Shown here: positions 34,559 through 46,400 of the stretch, one piece after another | How positions within the stretch are numbered: position 1 is the stretch's first letter | Layout: each line of letters starts with the position of its first letter | Position numbers and translations under genes: made by a program | Source: Phytophthora quininea | Lineage: Eukaryota; Oomycota; Peronosporomycetes; Peronosporales; Peronosporaceae | Reading direction: 5' to 3' | NCBI GenBank assembly: GCA_011947345.1 | Contig: JAAVTG010000358.1 | Span: 17,313 to 81,312, forward strand | DNA length: 64,000 bases | Notes under the pieces: model-generated | Told to the model about the DNA's origin: nothing | The model's input: only the letters and a program-made list of their open reading frames with translations | Database searches by the model: none

Positions 34559-37500
34559 ATGGCCCAGCCGGACTTCACCAGTGCCGATGGGATGCTTGCT
34601 GGCGGAACGCTTGCCATGTACGAAAATGTGGGCTTGACGGTGCAGAAGGCATTGGGGAGACCGATTCCTGAAGTCGAGATCTGCTTTAAAGACCTCCACA
34701 TCACAGCCAGACTTCCGTTGGCGAAACCCGGCGCAGAAGGACCGCAAGTCCCCACGATCTGGACGCACGTCAAACAAGGCATCACCAAGTGTTTCTCGCA
34801 CCAAGACACGGCTGAAAAAGAGATCCTGCGCGGTGTCACTGGTGTGTTTAAGCCCACGCGTATCACGTTGGTGTTAGGCCAGCCTGGGTCAGGCAAGTCA
34901 TCGTTGCTCAAGATTCTCAGCGGTCGATTCCCCATGGACAAGACTATCGCGGTTTCTGGAGACATCACGTACAACGGCCGACCACGAGCAGAATTGCTGT
35001 CTCGCTTGCCGCGTTTCGTCGGATATACCAACCAAAAGGACGACCATTACCCACTGCTCACCGTTAAAGAGACCTTTGACTTTGCCCACGCGTGTTGTGG
35101 TGGTGCCGGACTCGAACCGTGGGTACTCAAGGCGCTGCACAATTGTTCAGGAGAGCAATATGAGAACGCAGTCAAAGTGATGACAGCTATGCACACATTC
35201 GCCGCAGATCTCCGTGTCAAGACGCTCGGATTGGAGAAATGCAAGGACACTGTCGTGGGCAATGCCATGATTCGAGGAGTATCCGGTGGAGAGCGCAAGC
35301 GAGTCACCACCGGCGAAATGACTTTCGGACGCAAACGAGCGATGTTGCTGGACGAAATCAGTACCGGACTCGACGCAGCCACAACTTACGACATCGTCAA
35401 CTCCCTCAAGAGTTTGACGCGCCACTTGAAATCGAATATCGTGGTCTCGCTATTGCAGCCTCCGCCCGAGGTCTTCAACCTGTTCGACGACATCTTGATC
35501 CTCAATAGCGGTCGTATCATGTACCATGGTCCTCGCGAGCAAGTCCAAGAGTACTTTGAGTACATGGGGTTCCGCTGTCCCCACGGAAGGATGTGGCCGA
35601 CTTTCTTCTGGATCTGGGGACGGACAAGCAGCACACGTACGTCGATGAGAGCTTGACCGGTGGTAGCATTCCTTTCGAGTCCTCCGACTTCGCTGATCGC
35701 TTCCGCCACTCCGATATTTACAAAGAGACTCTGAGTTACATGGCTGCTCGCGGAAACAGCTACACCCAAGTCTGGGATCCGATGGAGGACCCACGCATCT
35801 ACCGTCAGTCGTTTTTGGAGGACCTGAAGACACTTTTCCGCCGGCAGATGAAGCTCAAACTACGCGACCGGACCTTCCTGATCGGTCGTGGCTTTATGGT
35901 CTTGATCATGGGGATGCTGTACGGCTCCACGTTCTGGCAGATGAACGACGCCAACAGTCAGCTCATTCTCGGCTTGCTGTTCTCCTGCACCATGTTCCTC
36001 TCGATGGGTCAGGCAGCACAACTTCCGACGTTCATGGAGGCTCGCAGCGTTTTCTACAAGCAGCGAGGCGCCAACTTCTTCCGATCGGCGGCGTACGTGC
36101 TCTCCTCGTCAATCACCCAGATCCCGTTCGCCATCATGGAAACGATTCTGTTTGGGTCGATCGTGTACTGGATGGGAGGCTACGTCGCACTCGCCGACCG
36201 CTTCGTCTCGTTCCTCGTCACGCTGTTCCTGTGCCAGATGTGGTTCACCAGCTTCTTCTTCTTCATCTCGTCCGCCGCGCCAAGCATCACGATCGCCCAA
36301 CCACTCATGATGGTCTCCATCCTCTTCTTCGTCATGTTCGGCGGCTTCTTGCTCCGAAAGACCGACATCCCCGACTATTTCATCTGGTTCTACTGGATCG
36401 ACTCGGTCGCGTGGAGTATTCGCTCGTTGAGTATCAATCAGTACCTGGCGCCGAAGTTCGACGTCTGCATGTACGGCAAAATCGACTACTGCGCTCGCTT
36501 TGGGACGACGTTCGGCAAGTACAGCTTAAAGTTATCAGGCCTGCCAACCGAAGCCGCTTGGATCTACTTGGGCTGGCTGTACTTCGTCTGCGGGTACGTT
36601 GTGCTGGTCGTCGCTGCGACGTTCGTGCTCGAATACAAGCGCTACGAAAGCCCCGAAAGCACGACCGTCGTGCAAGCAGACCTCGAAGCTGATACTCCAA
36701 CAGACCCTGCACAAGCCTCAAGCAAAGTAGCACCGGAACCTGTCGTTGCCATTCCCGTTCAAACGCCGAGAACGAGAGCGCCTCCTGTCACCTTGGCATT
36801 CCACGATCTCTGGTACTCGGTGCCGATGCCCGGCGGCAAGAAGGGAGAGGACATCGACCTGCTTCAAGGAGTGTCTGGGTACGCTCGACCAGGAACGATG
36901 ACCGCTCTCATGGGGTCCTCCGGCGCTGGCAAAACCACTCTGATGGACGTCATTGCCGGCCGCAAGACTGGCGGTAAAATCCGAGGCAAGATCCTACTCA
37001 ACGGGTTCCCCGCCAACGATCTCGCTGTGCGTCGATGCACGGGGTACTGCGAGCAGATGGACATCCACTCTGAGTCGGCCACCATCCGTGAGGCTCTCGT
37101 GTTTTCAGCCATGCTGCGGCAGAATGCCAGCGTCTCCTTCGAAGAGAAGATGGAGTCCGTGGACGAATGTATCACGCTGCTAGAGCTCGGATCTATCGCC
37201 GACAAGATCATCCGCGGATCGTCCACCGAGCAGATGAAGCGCCTGACCATCGGCGTGGAGCTCGTCGCGCAGCCCAGCATCATCTTCATGGACGAGCCCA
37301 CGAGCGGCCTGGACGCGCGCTCCGCCAAGCTCATCATGAACGGCGTGCGCAAGATCGCCAACTCGGGTCGCACCATCGTCTGCACCATCCACCAGCCCAG
37401 CTCCGAGGTCTTCAGCTTCTTCGATTCGCTGTTGCTGCTCCGTCGTGGCGGTCGAGTCGTTTTCTTCGGCGAACTAGGAGAGGAGTCCAGCAATCTCATC

Positions 37501-38607
37501 GAGTACTTCCAAGCCGCCCCGGGCGTGACTCCGATCGAGCCTGGATACAACCCAGCCACATGGATGCTCGAGTGCATTGGCGCTGGTGTCGGTGGCGGCG
37601 CTACCAACGGCATGGATTTCGCCGAACACTTTTTGAAGAGCGACCTGAAGACCCAGATGGACAGGAACTTGGACAAGGACGGCGTTCTGCGGCCTTCGAC
37701 GAGCTTGCCCGAGCTGAAATTCTCCAAGCAATTCGCGTCCACACCGCTCATTCAGTTCCAGCTTCTGTGCCGTCGGTTCTTCCACATGTACTGGCGCACG
37801 CCCACGTACAACCTCACCCGCTTGATGGTCAGCGTCATGTTGGGCGCGATCCTCGGCGTGATCTACCAGGCCACCGACTACACCACTTTCACGGGAGCAA
37901 ACGCCGGCGTCGGACTTGTCTTCATCAGCACCGTTTTCCTGGGAATCATCGGCTTCAACAGCGTAATGCCCGTCGCAGCGGAAGAGCGAACTGCCTTCTA
38001 CCGGGAACGTGCGTCAGAGACGTACCACGCGCTCTGGTATTTCATCGCCGGCACGCTGGTCGAGATCCCGTACGTCTTGTTCTCGACGCTCTGCTTCTGC
38101 ATCATCTTCTTCCCGAGCGTGGGCTTTACTGGGGTCACGACGTTCTTCCACTACTGGCTGGTGGTGTCTTTGAACGCGCTGCTGTTCGTGTACTTCGGTC
38201 AGTTGCTGGTGTACGCCTTGCCCAGCGTGGCTGTCGCGTCCATTGCTGGCGCCTTGCTCAGCTCCATCTTCATGCTGTTTTCGGGCTTCAATCCGCCGGC
38301 GAACAACATTCCGACGGGCTACAAGTGGATCTACTACATCTCGCCGCCGACGTACAGCATCGCTTCGCTTGTAGCCATCGTGTTCGCCGATTGCCCCGAA
38401 GCTGGTTCCAAAGCCTTCGGCTGCACGTACATCAGCAATGCGCCGCCCACGATCGGCCACGTCACGCTCAAGCAGTACGTCGAGATGATGTTCAACATGA
38501 AGCACGACAACATCCCGAGGAACGTGCTGATTCTCGGCATCCTCATCGTCGCCTTCCGACTGCTAGCTCTGCTGTCGCTGCGCTACATCAACCATCTCAA
38601 GAGGTGA
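34559..38607 (+). CDS. Full-size ABCG (PDR-type) transporter
   Basis: About 1349 residues once a single-base slip is allowed for. Order is NBD1-TMD1-NBD2-TMD2, as in pleiotropic drug resistance pumps. NBD1 has Walker A GQPGSGKSS (residues 107-115), Q-loop area GYTNQKDDH, signature VSGGERKRV (241-249) and Walker B AMLLDE (261-266). TMD1 spans roughly 35800-36650. NBD2 has Walker A GSSGAGKTT (36913-36939), a degenerate signature SSTEQMKRLTIG and Walker B IIFMDEPTSGLD. TMD2 lies near the end, with a conserved FSGFNPP extracellular loop. The reading frame changes at 35579-35582, where four C stand and five would keep the frame (RCP then DVADFLLDLG). The rest is intact, so a sequencing slip is more likely than a pseudogene. 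The protein should export lipids or toxic compounds at the plasma membrane. Confidence 0.95.
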
Positions 38608-38917
38608 CGAAGCAGTTCGGTCTGAATACATTCACGTTGCTCACAGCTCTTGGAATCACTTACCTTTCCATCTTTGTTGTTGAATACTTTCAGCGTTAGC
38701 GCTGTGTCTTCAATACCTTTTGAGTACAGACAGCAGCGCTACATGGGACGAAAGGGAAATGTCAATAACCATACTTTCCTGAACACTCAACGTAGCACAA
38801 CTCACGCGATGAAGAGCAAATTCATGCAAGATACAAAACACACAGTGTGCAAAACAAACAAAAGAGACGCCATATTCGACATGCCAAATAAATACCTAAC
38901 ACCTGCAAAGTTTGTGC
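38608..38917. other. Convergent 3' intergenic region
   Basis: About 310 bp separate the stop codons of the transporter (plus strand) and kinase (minus strand). The stretch must hold both 3' untranslated regions. An AAATAAATA stretch near 38886 could serve as a polyadenylation signal for the transporter. Confidence 0.4.
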
Positions 38918-40125
38918 TCAGCATCGGAGCCACGGGTGGACCAATGCCTCGGTGGCGGTCATCCGCCCAGACGGGTTGAGCACCAGCACGCGCTGCAGGA
39001 AGTCGATGGCTTTGGGGCTCACGCCCTGCCAGTACCTTTTCGGGAAGGTGAGTTTGTATAGCGATTGGATCTTCTGGTTGGGTCGCAGCTGTGTGGTGGC
39101 TGCGAACGGTAGGCGTCCACACAGCAGCAAGTACGTCAAGACGCCGAAGGACCACATGTCTACAGCAGTTGCGTACGGCTTCCGAAGCAAAATCTCGGGG
39201 CCAAATAGCCGCCCGTGCCCAGGAACGACGTGGAGGTAGCTCCTTCCGTGAGCACTTTGGCAAAGCCAAAGTCGATGATCTTGACGTCCAGCGCGGTGGC
39301 CAGATCGCGCCGTCTTCGGTGACGTGTGGAGACTGCAAGTAGCATGTTCTCCGGCTTCAAGTCACGGTGCACCACGCCACGTTGGTGCATGTGCTGGATG
39401 GCTGAGAGCACGCAGCGGGCCACATGGACCGCCTCCTTTTCGGAGAAGCGTCCTTTGTTGACAATCGCGTCAAAGAGTTCTCCGCCTTCCAGGAGCTCCA
39501 TGATGAGGATCAGAAAGTGGTCGTCCTCAAAAGCTTGTTCGAGCTTGGCGATGTGTGGGTGGTCAAGTTTCTGCAGTACCTCGACCTCCCTCCTGAGCTG
39601 TGCGGCGACCTCCAGTCTCTTCCTCGGGGAGGGGGCCAACTTCCTCTTCTCAATGATTTTGCAGGCGAACCGTCGGCCATCGGTCGTGCGTTTGCACTTG
39701 TAGCAGGTTGATGTGGTTCCTTTACCGGCGACGCACTCCAGCACGTACTCGGCTGGTAGGAGAGCTCGGAAGCTGGCGGCGTGGCTGGGGCTGCGTCCCT
39801 TTGCAGGGCTGTTGGCATTGGACGGTGAGTCCCCCACGAAGGAGCTGTCCGACATGGTGGCGGCGTCGGACGACACGGAGCTGTGGCTGGGGCTCTTCCT
39901 GGTGCGGCAGCCGAGCTGCTGCAGTCGGACGGCCGTCTGTGCCAGCTCCAGAGCTTGTTTCTTTAGCAGAAGCTCCTTGTCGGTCGTCACACTGCGGCGG
40001 TGGCTGGAATTCTGTGTCTTGGCGAGTTCCCGACTGTGTTCGTAGCGGCGGCGGGCCTCGAGGTGGCGATGGCTGGGGACGTCCACATCCCCCGCGAGGC
40101 AGCTCTTCATGATGGCGGCGCCCAT
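38918..40125 (-). CDS. CAMK-type serine/threonine protein kinase
   Basis: About 402 residues on the minus strand, starting MGAAIMKSC at 40125. A 120-residue N-terminal region is Ser/Arg-rich. The kinase domain follows: glycine loop VAGKGTTSTCYKC (about 132-144), ATP-anchoring Lys156 in FACKII, Glu180 in RREVEVL, catalytic HRDLKPEN (253-260), DFG (285-287) and, after a one-base slip, the APE region. The slip is in a run of four G/C at 39197-39200; five would restore the frame into the LLRKPYATAVDMWSFGV block. The second frame ends properly with ALVHPWL at 38918. The sequence resembles calcium/calmodulin-dependent kinases, but no EF-hands or clear autoinhibitory helix is seen. The slip is probably a consensus error. 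Confidence 0.92.
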
Positions 40126-40401
40126 CGGTCTCTTACCTGCGGCCTGGCGTTCCTCTTGACAAGTGCGCGCTGCAGAGGGACGACGCGACGCTGTCTGGTT
40201 GTGGAGCTCGTTACTGGGCGGAGCCCTTGGGTTGCTTTTGGGCCTATGGGGTTACGGCGCGCAGACAGGGCGGCGTTACTCAAAAGTCGACGAGACAGCA
40301 ACCTGTTGGGCAGACGCTGCCTGGCAGTTGCTACATGCGCTTTTGCAGCAAGGTGCTGGGCTTTTACGCGACTTGTTGCTTACACCGGGTGGCTCAAGCA
40401 T

Positions 40402-41097
40402 CTGCATTGAAGGGCACTGCTCCTGACGAAGCTGTGCTCGAAGAGACCGCCATTGCGATCTCTACCTCCTACATTGGGATTCTGTCTCCTACACAGGCCC
40501 CGAGGTGGGCCTGTTCGACACCCTGTGGCTTGGCATGGTCCTATCCAGCGGGCCTTCACAGCCACGAAGTTCTGGTCGCCGCTAGTCGTTCGCTCGTCGG
40601 AAAGCTGGCGGCCTTCCTTGTCCATCAAGCAGACTCTTCAGAATTGCAAGCATGTTGCGAGCGGCATTGACATCTCGGTTCCAGAAGTTTGCCCGGCATG
40701 ACCTGATTGTGCAGCGCTGGACAGCGTAGCATGGCTTGTGCACCATGCTGCCTTCTTTATCGGGGACGAGTAGTTTCGCCGGCTCCACAAGACCGTTGCA
40801 CAGCGAGCACGTCTTGCTAGTCCTGAACTCGTCCAGCGTCACGACCGTGGCCCTCCGCCGCAGCGCTTCTTTAAAGCGGTTTAACGGCACGGGCGGATTG
40901 CCGCGCAGCCCTCCAGGGTTAGTGAAGTCCCCGTAGCCGACCCAACCTGCACACCCTCGAGAGCTTGGACTTGACGGAGGCTCTTGGCTTCTTGCGTCGT
41001 CGCGCCATCGATGGAAATCGAAGAATGGCGACAACGGCTCATAGACTACAACGCGTGGAAATTTCTACTTGTAATCCATTGCAGCACCCTTGTCGGA
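40402..41097. mobile_element. Internally deleted Fanzor element copy
   Basis: 40402-40943 is nearly identical to 31633-32160 of the full element, including the arm and the nuclease C-terminus, and it retains the 11-bp TGTGGCTTGGC lost from the full copy's left arm. At about 40943-40945 it jumps to the sequence matching 33920-34068, the nuclease N-terminus and upstream bases. About 1.75 kb of coding sequence is therefore missing. The opposite inverted arm is absent: homology stops at TTGTCGGA (41097). No flanking direct repeat was found. It sits about 280 bp upstream of the kinase start codon. Confidence 0.88.
40582..41008 (-). pseudogene. Fanzor remnant: N-terminal tip fused to C-terminus
   Basis: The start codon equivalent (MARRRKKPRA) is at 41006-41008 and runs for about 20 codons to the deletion joint near 40944. 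Left of the joint, a minus-strand frame encodes VGYGDFTNPGGLRGNPPVP, the zinc-ribbon pairs (CSLC and C-x4-C) and NRDVNAARNM down to 40582. RuvC-I is deleted, so no nuclease activity is possible. The zinc-ribbon half is as well preserved as in the full copy. Confidence 0.85.
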
Positions 41098-41322
41098 CTT
41101 TTCCGCAGCGGTCGCCTGCAACGAGTTTGCAGGGGCAGCCATGGCTTGCACTCGGTCAACACCGGAAGTAGACGACGGTTTTGAAGCTGTTGTTTTCGCT
41201 TGCGCTGTCGTGGGCAGCTCGACGCAGTAGTTTCGACTGCATCGCGTGTACAATACTACAAGACCTTACACACCTTCGCAAAGCAACACGATCCATCTTC
41301 AACTGAATGGAAAATATCGACT

Positions 41323-42825
41323 TTACTGCATGTCATCATCGTCTCGGACTCTACGGAGCAAGTCGTACGCTTCTCCTGCATACTTCGTCAACGATTCTTC
41401 CAGCCCAGCCAAATCCGCAAGGCGATCGACCGGCGTCGTCTCCACGTACGCGTTCAACGTATAGCGCTTGACCCCAAAGCACGAGGTTTCGTTGAAGAGT
41501 TTCTCGCCATTGAAAGACAAAACCTTGGGCAGCATCTTGCTGTCTTTCGCTTCCGATTCTACTGGTAGAAGCTGCTGCAGCGTTTGCCAGATCGGACGGT
41601 CGTCGCCTCGGCCGCTGAGTTTGAGCGTGTTGCGGTGCAGGAAGAGAATCTCTCGACCGTTTGGATCGTACTGCACTATGGTCATTCCGCAGTAGCGGTG
41701 GCGATGGCGATTCACAATTCCAAGCGTCCCAGGCACGCGGCCGTCGTTAAAGTAGAATGGACGCTGCATCTGCAGCCACGCCAAGCGGAAGAGGTCCTTG
41801 TCGCCCCACACCAACTGCAGCTTCGTGAAGAGATTTGGTTTGTGGGTTGCGTAGTACAGTAGTTTCTCCAGCATGGGTCTGCTCATGGCGCGATTCACCA
41901 GCACTTGGCCGCTCTCCTGCTCCACCATATCCACATAGTCGAGTCCAAGCAGTTCCCAGACCAAGCTCTGTGCGTGGAGGTTGAAAATGGAGTTCCCAGG
42001 AAACCAGAAATCCGGCCAAAAGACAGCCCCGTACTTCTTCATCACCCGCGAAGAGAACAGCGGCGTCGGATCACGTACCGCAAAATTGTCGGCATCGAGC
42101 AGCAAAACACTGGTGAACTGCGAGTAGTAGACGGCGTGCACCTTGACGTTGAACCCGTGGATGCGTCCGTCGAAAATCTGTCGTAAATGAACAGGTCCAA
42201 ACTTCTTCATTAGTCGGACTAGCACTGGGTTCTCTGGAGTGAGCTCGTCGTGACGAAACCAGAGCTCTACTGGAAGAGTGCAGTCGATGTCTCGCAGTCG
42301 ACGGATACTGGCAAACGCACTGGGAAGAACGCGCTCGTAGACAGCCATGGCGATACCGAAAGAGTTGTGGTTGTCTACCACCATCGGTGGGTCGTGACGA
42401 TATGCAGACACGTGGAACCGAAAGGATGAGAATGTCTGGGCCAGTTCGCACGTGAATCGAGTGTCGTCCTTCAGCGAGAGACTTGTCGTGTGCATGAGGT
42501 GGAACACCTTCCCCGACGTCGTGTTCATAACTTCGCAGTAGCCTGCATCACCCGCGCGAACGCGTTGCCAGCAAAACCTTCGTCTTCCTGTATCGTCCCC
42601 ATCGCCATCAGTCTCCACCCACCCAAGACACTTGAACTCGTCCGTCTTCCACGGGTGGTGCGGGTACACGCCATCCGCAAATGCCCCGCCAAGATGCTTC
42701 GCCAAATGTGAAGCCGAGCGAACACTTCCTTCCACTGCTTCCCATTTGAACCAGACGACGATGGAGCCGACGCAGTACAATACCAGGAAGAAGGCAGACA
42801 CCAACGCTACATGCTCGCGCTTCAT
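41323..42825 (-). CDS. Type II membrane mannosyltransferase (GT71/MNN1-like)
   Basis: An intact 500-residue frame. A short cytosolic MKREH is followed by one hydrophobic segment (residues about 7-26), giving a Golgi signal-anchor topology. The lumenal part carries VDNHNSFGIAMAVYERVLP, PVELWFRHDEL, a DxD-type metal and nucleotide-sugar site LLLDADNFAVRDP (Asp244, Asp246) and FWPDFWFPGNSIF. This pattern fits the PF11051 alpha-mannosyltransferase family. The predicted reaction is transfer of mannose from GDP-mannose to N- or O-glycans in the Golgi. Cys residues at 66, 85 and 97 may form lumenal disulfides. A weak initiator-like TCCATTTC lies just upstream. The exact linkage cannot be told from sequence. 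Confidence 0.9.
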   Translation of the reverse strand: MKREHVALVSAFFLVLYCVGSIVVWFKWEAVEGSVRSASHLAKHLGGAFADGVYPHHPWKTDEFKCLGWVETDGDGDDTGRRRFCWQRVRAGDAGYCEVMNTTSGKVFHLMHTTSLSLKDDTRFTCELAQTFSSFRFHVSAYRHDPPMVVDNHNSFGIAMAVYERVLPSAFASIRRLRDIDCTLPVELWFRHDELTPENPVLVRLMKKFGPVHLRQIFDGRIHGFNVKVHAVYYSQFTSVLLLDADNFAVRDPTPLFSSRVMKKYGAVFWPDFWFPGNSIFNLHAQSLVWELLGLDYVDMVEQESGQVLVNRAMSRPMLEKLLYYATHKPNLFTKLQLVWGDKDLFRLAWLQMQRPFYFNDGRVPGTLGIVNRHRHRYCGMTIVQYDPNGREILFLHRNTLKLSGRGDDRPIWQTLQQLLPVESEAKDSKMLPKVLSFNGEKLFNETSCFGVKRYTLNAYVETTPVDRLADLAGLEESLTKYAGEAYDLLRRVRDDDDMQ

Positions 42826-43019
42826 CGTAGGTAATTGATCGAAATGGACTCTGACAAATCCATCAATTCGACAAATAACCTATCAGTGGTTTGTCAGGCT
42901 TAGGCTTACGCGTTTCGATAAAAGCAATGAAGTGCTGATAAGCCTAGCCTGCTCGACAATTGTTGCATCAAAAATGTACGCCACAGGGTCTTGGTCTTCC
43001 TCAACAGCACAAGGTCTTG

Positions 43020-43251
43020 TTAACGCTTGAGCCAAGCTACTTGTAGGTCGGTATACAATTTCTGCACCATACCAGTCGTGTCTTCTCTGGCTTTTGCACT
43101 TCCAAACGCACGCTGCAGTTCGTCGTCGCCGTAGCGAACTCTGAGAACGTGAAGCAGGTCCATTTTGTCGTCCGGGAACTTCTCGTTGAAGAGGGTAATG
43201 TACTTGTTGACAAAGTCCATCTTGGGGTTCTTGAGCGCTTCCAAGACGTCG
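43020..43251 (-). pseudogene. RxLR effector gene, 3' part (cut by retrotransposon)
   Basis: On the minus strand this stretch encodes the C-terminal effector segment, with DVLEALKNPKMDFVNKY, a RYGDDELQRAFGSAKA helix pair and a stop after VAWLKR at 43020. The helical pattern with spaced Leu, Phe and Tyr fits the WY/LWY fold of oomycete effectors. It is contiguous, in frame, with the 5' part at 47628-48097 if the retrotransposon and one CGTCG duplication are removed. Confidence 0.82.
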
Positions 43252-43413
43252 TGCCGTATGCTCGACTGAGTTGTACAAAGCAAATTGAGAACTGTTTGAT
43301 TTACGAAGTGCGTCGGAGACGCCTGAAGCTACTTACGAATGCGTGTGATCCCGAAGCTGCTCTGGGTTCTGCATGGCTTCTGGGTTCTGAGTTGCCGACG
43401 GCGGGATACGACA
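43252..43413 (-). repeat. 3' LTR of the Ty3/Gypsy element
   Basis: 162 bp, TGCCGTATGC to GATACGACA on the plus strand. No difference from 47466-47627 was found on base-by-base reading. It has the TG...CA ends required for integration. Confidence 0.97.
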
Positions 43414-43428
43414 TTCGCCCCCAGGTCA

Positions 43429-46400
43429 TTAGTCGGTCGTGGCGGCGAAGTAGGGCTTGACTCGTCGTATGTTGATGGTCTCGGTGTAGTGGCCACGGTC
43501 GATGGTGACCGTCCCGTTAGTTCCGACGTCGGTGACTGGAAAAGGACCGTCGGTAGACTGTGCAAGCTTTGCGAGGTTGCGGGTCTTGCGTATGATGAGA
43601 ACTTGGTCGCCGATCTTGTACGTGTGGTCAATGCGTCCTTCATTCTCTCGGATATTTTCGCGGCGCGTTTGGCGTTCGCGGCGGGTGTAGGTTCGTGCCC
43701 AATTGGCGGTGAAATTGACTGCAGACATCATGTCCCTGCCGAACACTAGTTGAGCGGGTGAAGCATCCAACGTCGTGTGGTGCGTGGCTCGGATAGCAAA
43801 GGCGACTGCTGGAAGAAGTTCAATCCAGGCTTGTTGATCGAGACGAGTCGTTCGTATCAGATTGCCCACTACTTGATGCACGCGCTCGAGTACGCCGTTT
43901 GCTTGAGGATTCTCGACCGTCGTAGGCCGAGACTGGATCCCGTAAGACTGCAGTAGTTCTTGAAATTCTCGTCCTGTGAATTCCGTGCCTTCATCGTGAA
44001 TGCAGCGCAACGGTCGAGGGTATCTGCACAACCAGTACTCATCGAGTTGTTTGGCGGTTAAAACCGAAGTTTTGTCCTCGAGTGGGGCAATCTCCACCCA
44101 GTGCGTCGCCATGTCCATCATGGTGAGCGCGTAAAACTTCTGTGCGCCGGGCTCTGTCGAATACGAGTAAGGGCCAATTTGATCGACGGCGATCTCGGTC
44201 CACGGCTGCTTTTCGTGCTTCTTCGCTGGTAGTCGTCCGTAGCGCTTTTGGGGCCGTTTCCAGAACTGGCACGTGTTGCAGTGCTTGACTAGCTGTTCCA
44301 CAGCTCGTTTCATGCCAGGCCAGTAGACTGCAGCAGACATCGTGAGGTACATTCTCGTCATTCCAGGATGCAGGAGAACGTGATGGTAGAAGTGTAAGAC
44401 TTGCTCCCGAAGATCAGAGGGGATCACGAATTGCTGTTTCTGCGTCGCGAGCATGTCAATACCTGAGATCGTCTTGATCGTGAACTTGCGTGGATATTTT
44501 TCTGCTGCTGCCTTGAGCTCTTCATCTGCACGCTGAGCCTCGGCGAGGCGTTCGTAGTTGAGTGGATAATATTCCTCTAAGGTCATGACGAGCAGTTCGT
44601 CGTTGTCTTCTGTGGCCGGCAGTCGAGATAAGGCGTCTGCAACGATGTTGTCTTGTCCTTCGATGTATTGGATAACAGGGCCAAATTCTTCGAGCAGTAG
44701 ACGCCAGCGCATGACGCGACTTGAGGTGAAATTCGCACAGGAAAGGTTCTTGTGGTCTGTGTGCACCGTCAAACGCTGTCCAAACAGCATGCTCCGAAAT
44801 TCCTTGAGGGTTTCCACAATTGATAGCAGCTCCTGCTCCATCACTGTGTAGTGCTGCTGGGCTCCAGTGAGTTTGCGACTGTAAAATGCCAGCGGTTTAC
44901 CTTCTTGCGAGATGACGCCACCCAACTGTACGCCTGATGCGTCAGTGTGAACGTCAAAGGTTTTGCTGTAGTCTGGGTAATGTAGCAACGTTTCTCGCTG
45001 CATGAGAAGCTTGATCTTGTCGAAAGCATCTTGGTGAAAACTCTGCCAACTCCACGATGTTTTGTTGGAGGTTAGTGCAGATAATGGTGCCACTAAGTGG
45101 GCCCGTCGAGGCCACACATCTCGGTAGTAGTTTACCATCCCGAGGAAATGGCGTAGCTCCTTGCGGTTGCGAGGCGTGGCAATCCGCTGGATGGCTGCGA
45201 TCTTAGCAGGTTGAGGCATGAGACCTTCTGGAGTGAGCTTGTACCCCAGAAACTCAGCTTCTTTCGCGGCGAAGCGACACTTCTTCACATTGACAGTCAG
45301 TCCGGCGTCGCGCAAGCGGTCAAATACAACTCGTACATGGTCCAGGTGATCCCAGAAGTTGGTTGTCGTCACAATCATCACATCGTCCAGGTAACAGCGA
45401 ACAAACTCCAAATCCCCAAGTAGCAGTGCAATGCGAGCTTGAAAATGATCCGGTGCGGTTGATACACCCATGGGTAGTCGCAGGTAGCGATATTTCCCGA
45501 ATGGTAGGATGAAAGCCGTGAGCAGCGACGACTTGTGAGTCAGTAGAATAGCATAGTACCCCATATTGAGATCAATGATCGTCACGTATACATAACGAGG
45601 CACACTGCGTAGCAAGTCGTTGATTTTGGGCAGCGGCCACGGTTGGCGCTCCAGTTGCTCATTGAGGCGGCGGAGATCGTTAAGCACGCGGATGGTCTTG
45701 TCCTTCTTGGGAATCACAAACGTTGGGCTACCCCAAGGACTTTCCGTGTCTCTGCATATCACTCCGAGCTCCTCGAGGCGTGCGATCTCCTTGCGTACAG
45801 CAGCTAGCTGGCTTTGGGGGATTGGGTACGGCCGAGAGTGACACGGCTTTAGCGAAGGCTTCGTAGGTATTTCGTAGGGCTCACCGCGCCACGTTCCTAG
45901 CTTTCCACTGAATAGCGTCGTCTCGTAGCCTTTGAGGAAGGTCAAAAGCTCGTTCTTCTCGTCCGAGCTGAGGTGATCAGGGAGGTGCTGCTCCAGTGGC
46001 TCGGGTTTGTAGTCCGCATCGAGAATGTCAAGCTGGCGAGTTTCAGCTGCGTCAATGGCACTCGCGACTTCTTCTGTGTGCTGATTCACGACGTCGTCAG
46101 CAAGTGCGGCTACTGCTTCTTGTAGCTGCTTCTTAGTCATGGTGCTGTTGTTTATGCGCATGGGAATTGTTGAGCCGTCCCACGTGATCGTCTTGGCTGC
46201 GAAATCGAGCACCATGCCGAGGTGAGTGAGGGCATCTCGTCCAAAGATGATACCGTACGGTAGTTGGTCCACAACGAAGCAAGTCCAGTGCACGGTGCGC
46301 TGTTCTCCGAACTCCGTAAGCTGCAATTCCAGCTCCAGTTGACCTTTTGCTGCAAGTGTACCCTTAGGTAAGTCGAAAGACTTTGTCACTGGTGTCATCT

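Noticed and set aside
37167..38699. A 510-codon frame overlapping the ABC transporter
   Set aside because: It is the +1 shadow of NBD2-TMD2, extremely His/Arg-rich with no domain.
39301..39345. An unspliced intron inside the kinase catalytic loop
   Set aside because: The Arg-rich insertion after NMLLAV is odd, but the frame is open and no convincing GT-AG pair removes it cleanly.
42883..43278. A 131-codon minus-strand frame over the effector 3' part
   Set aside because: It is a shadow of the WY-type C-terminus in another frame.
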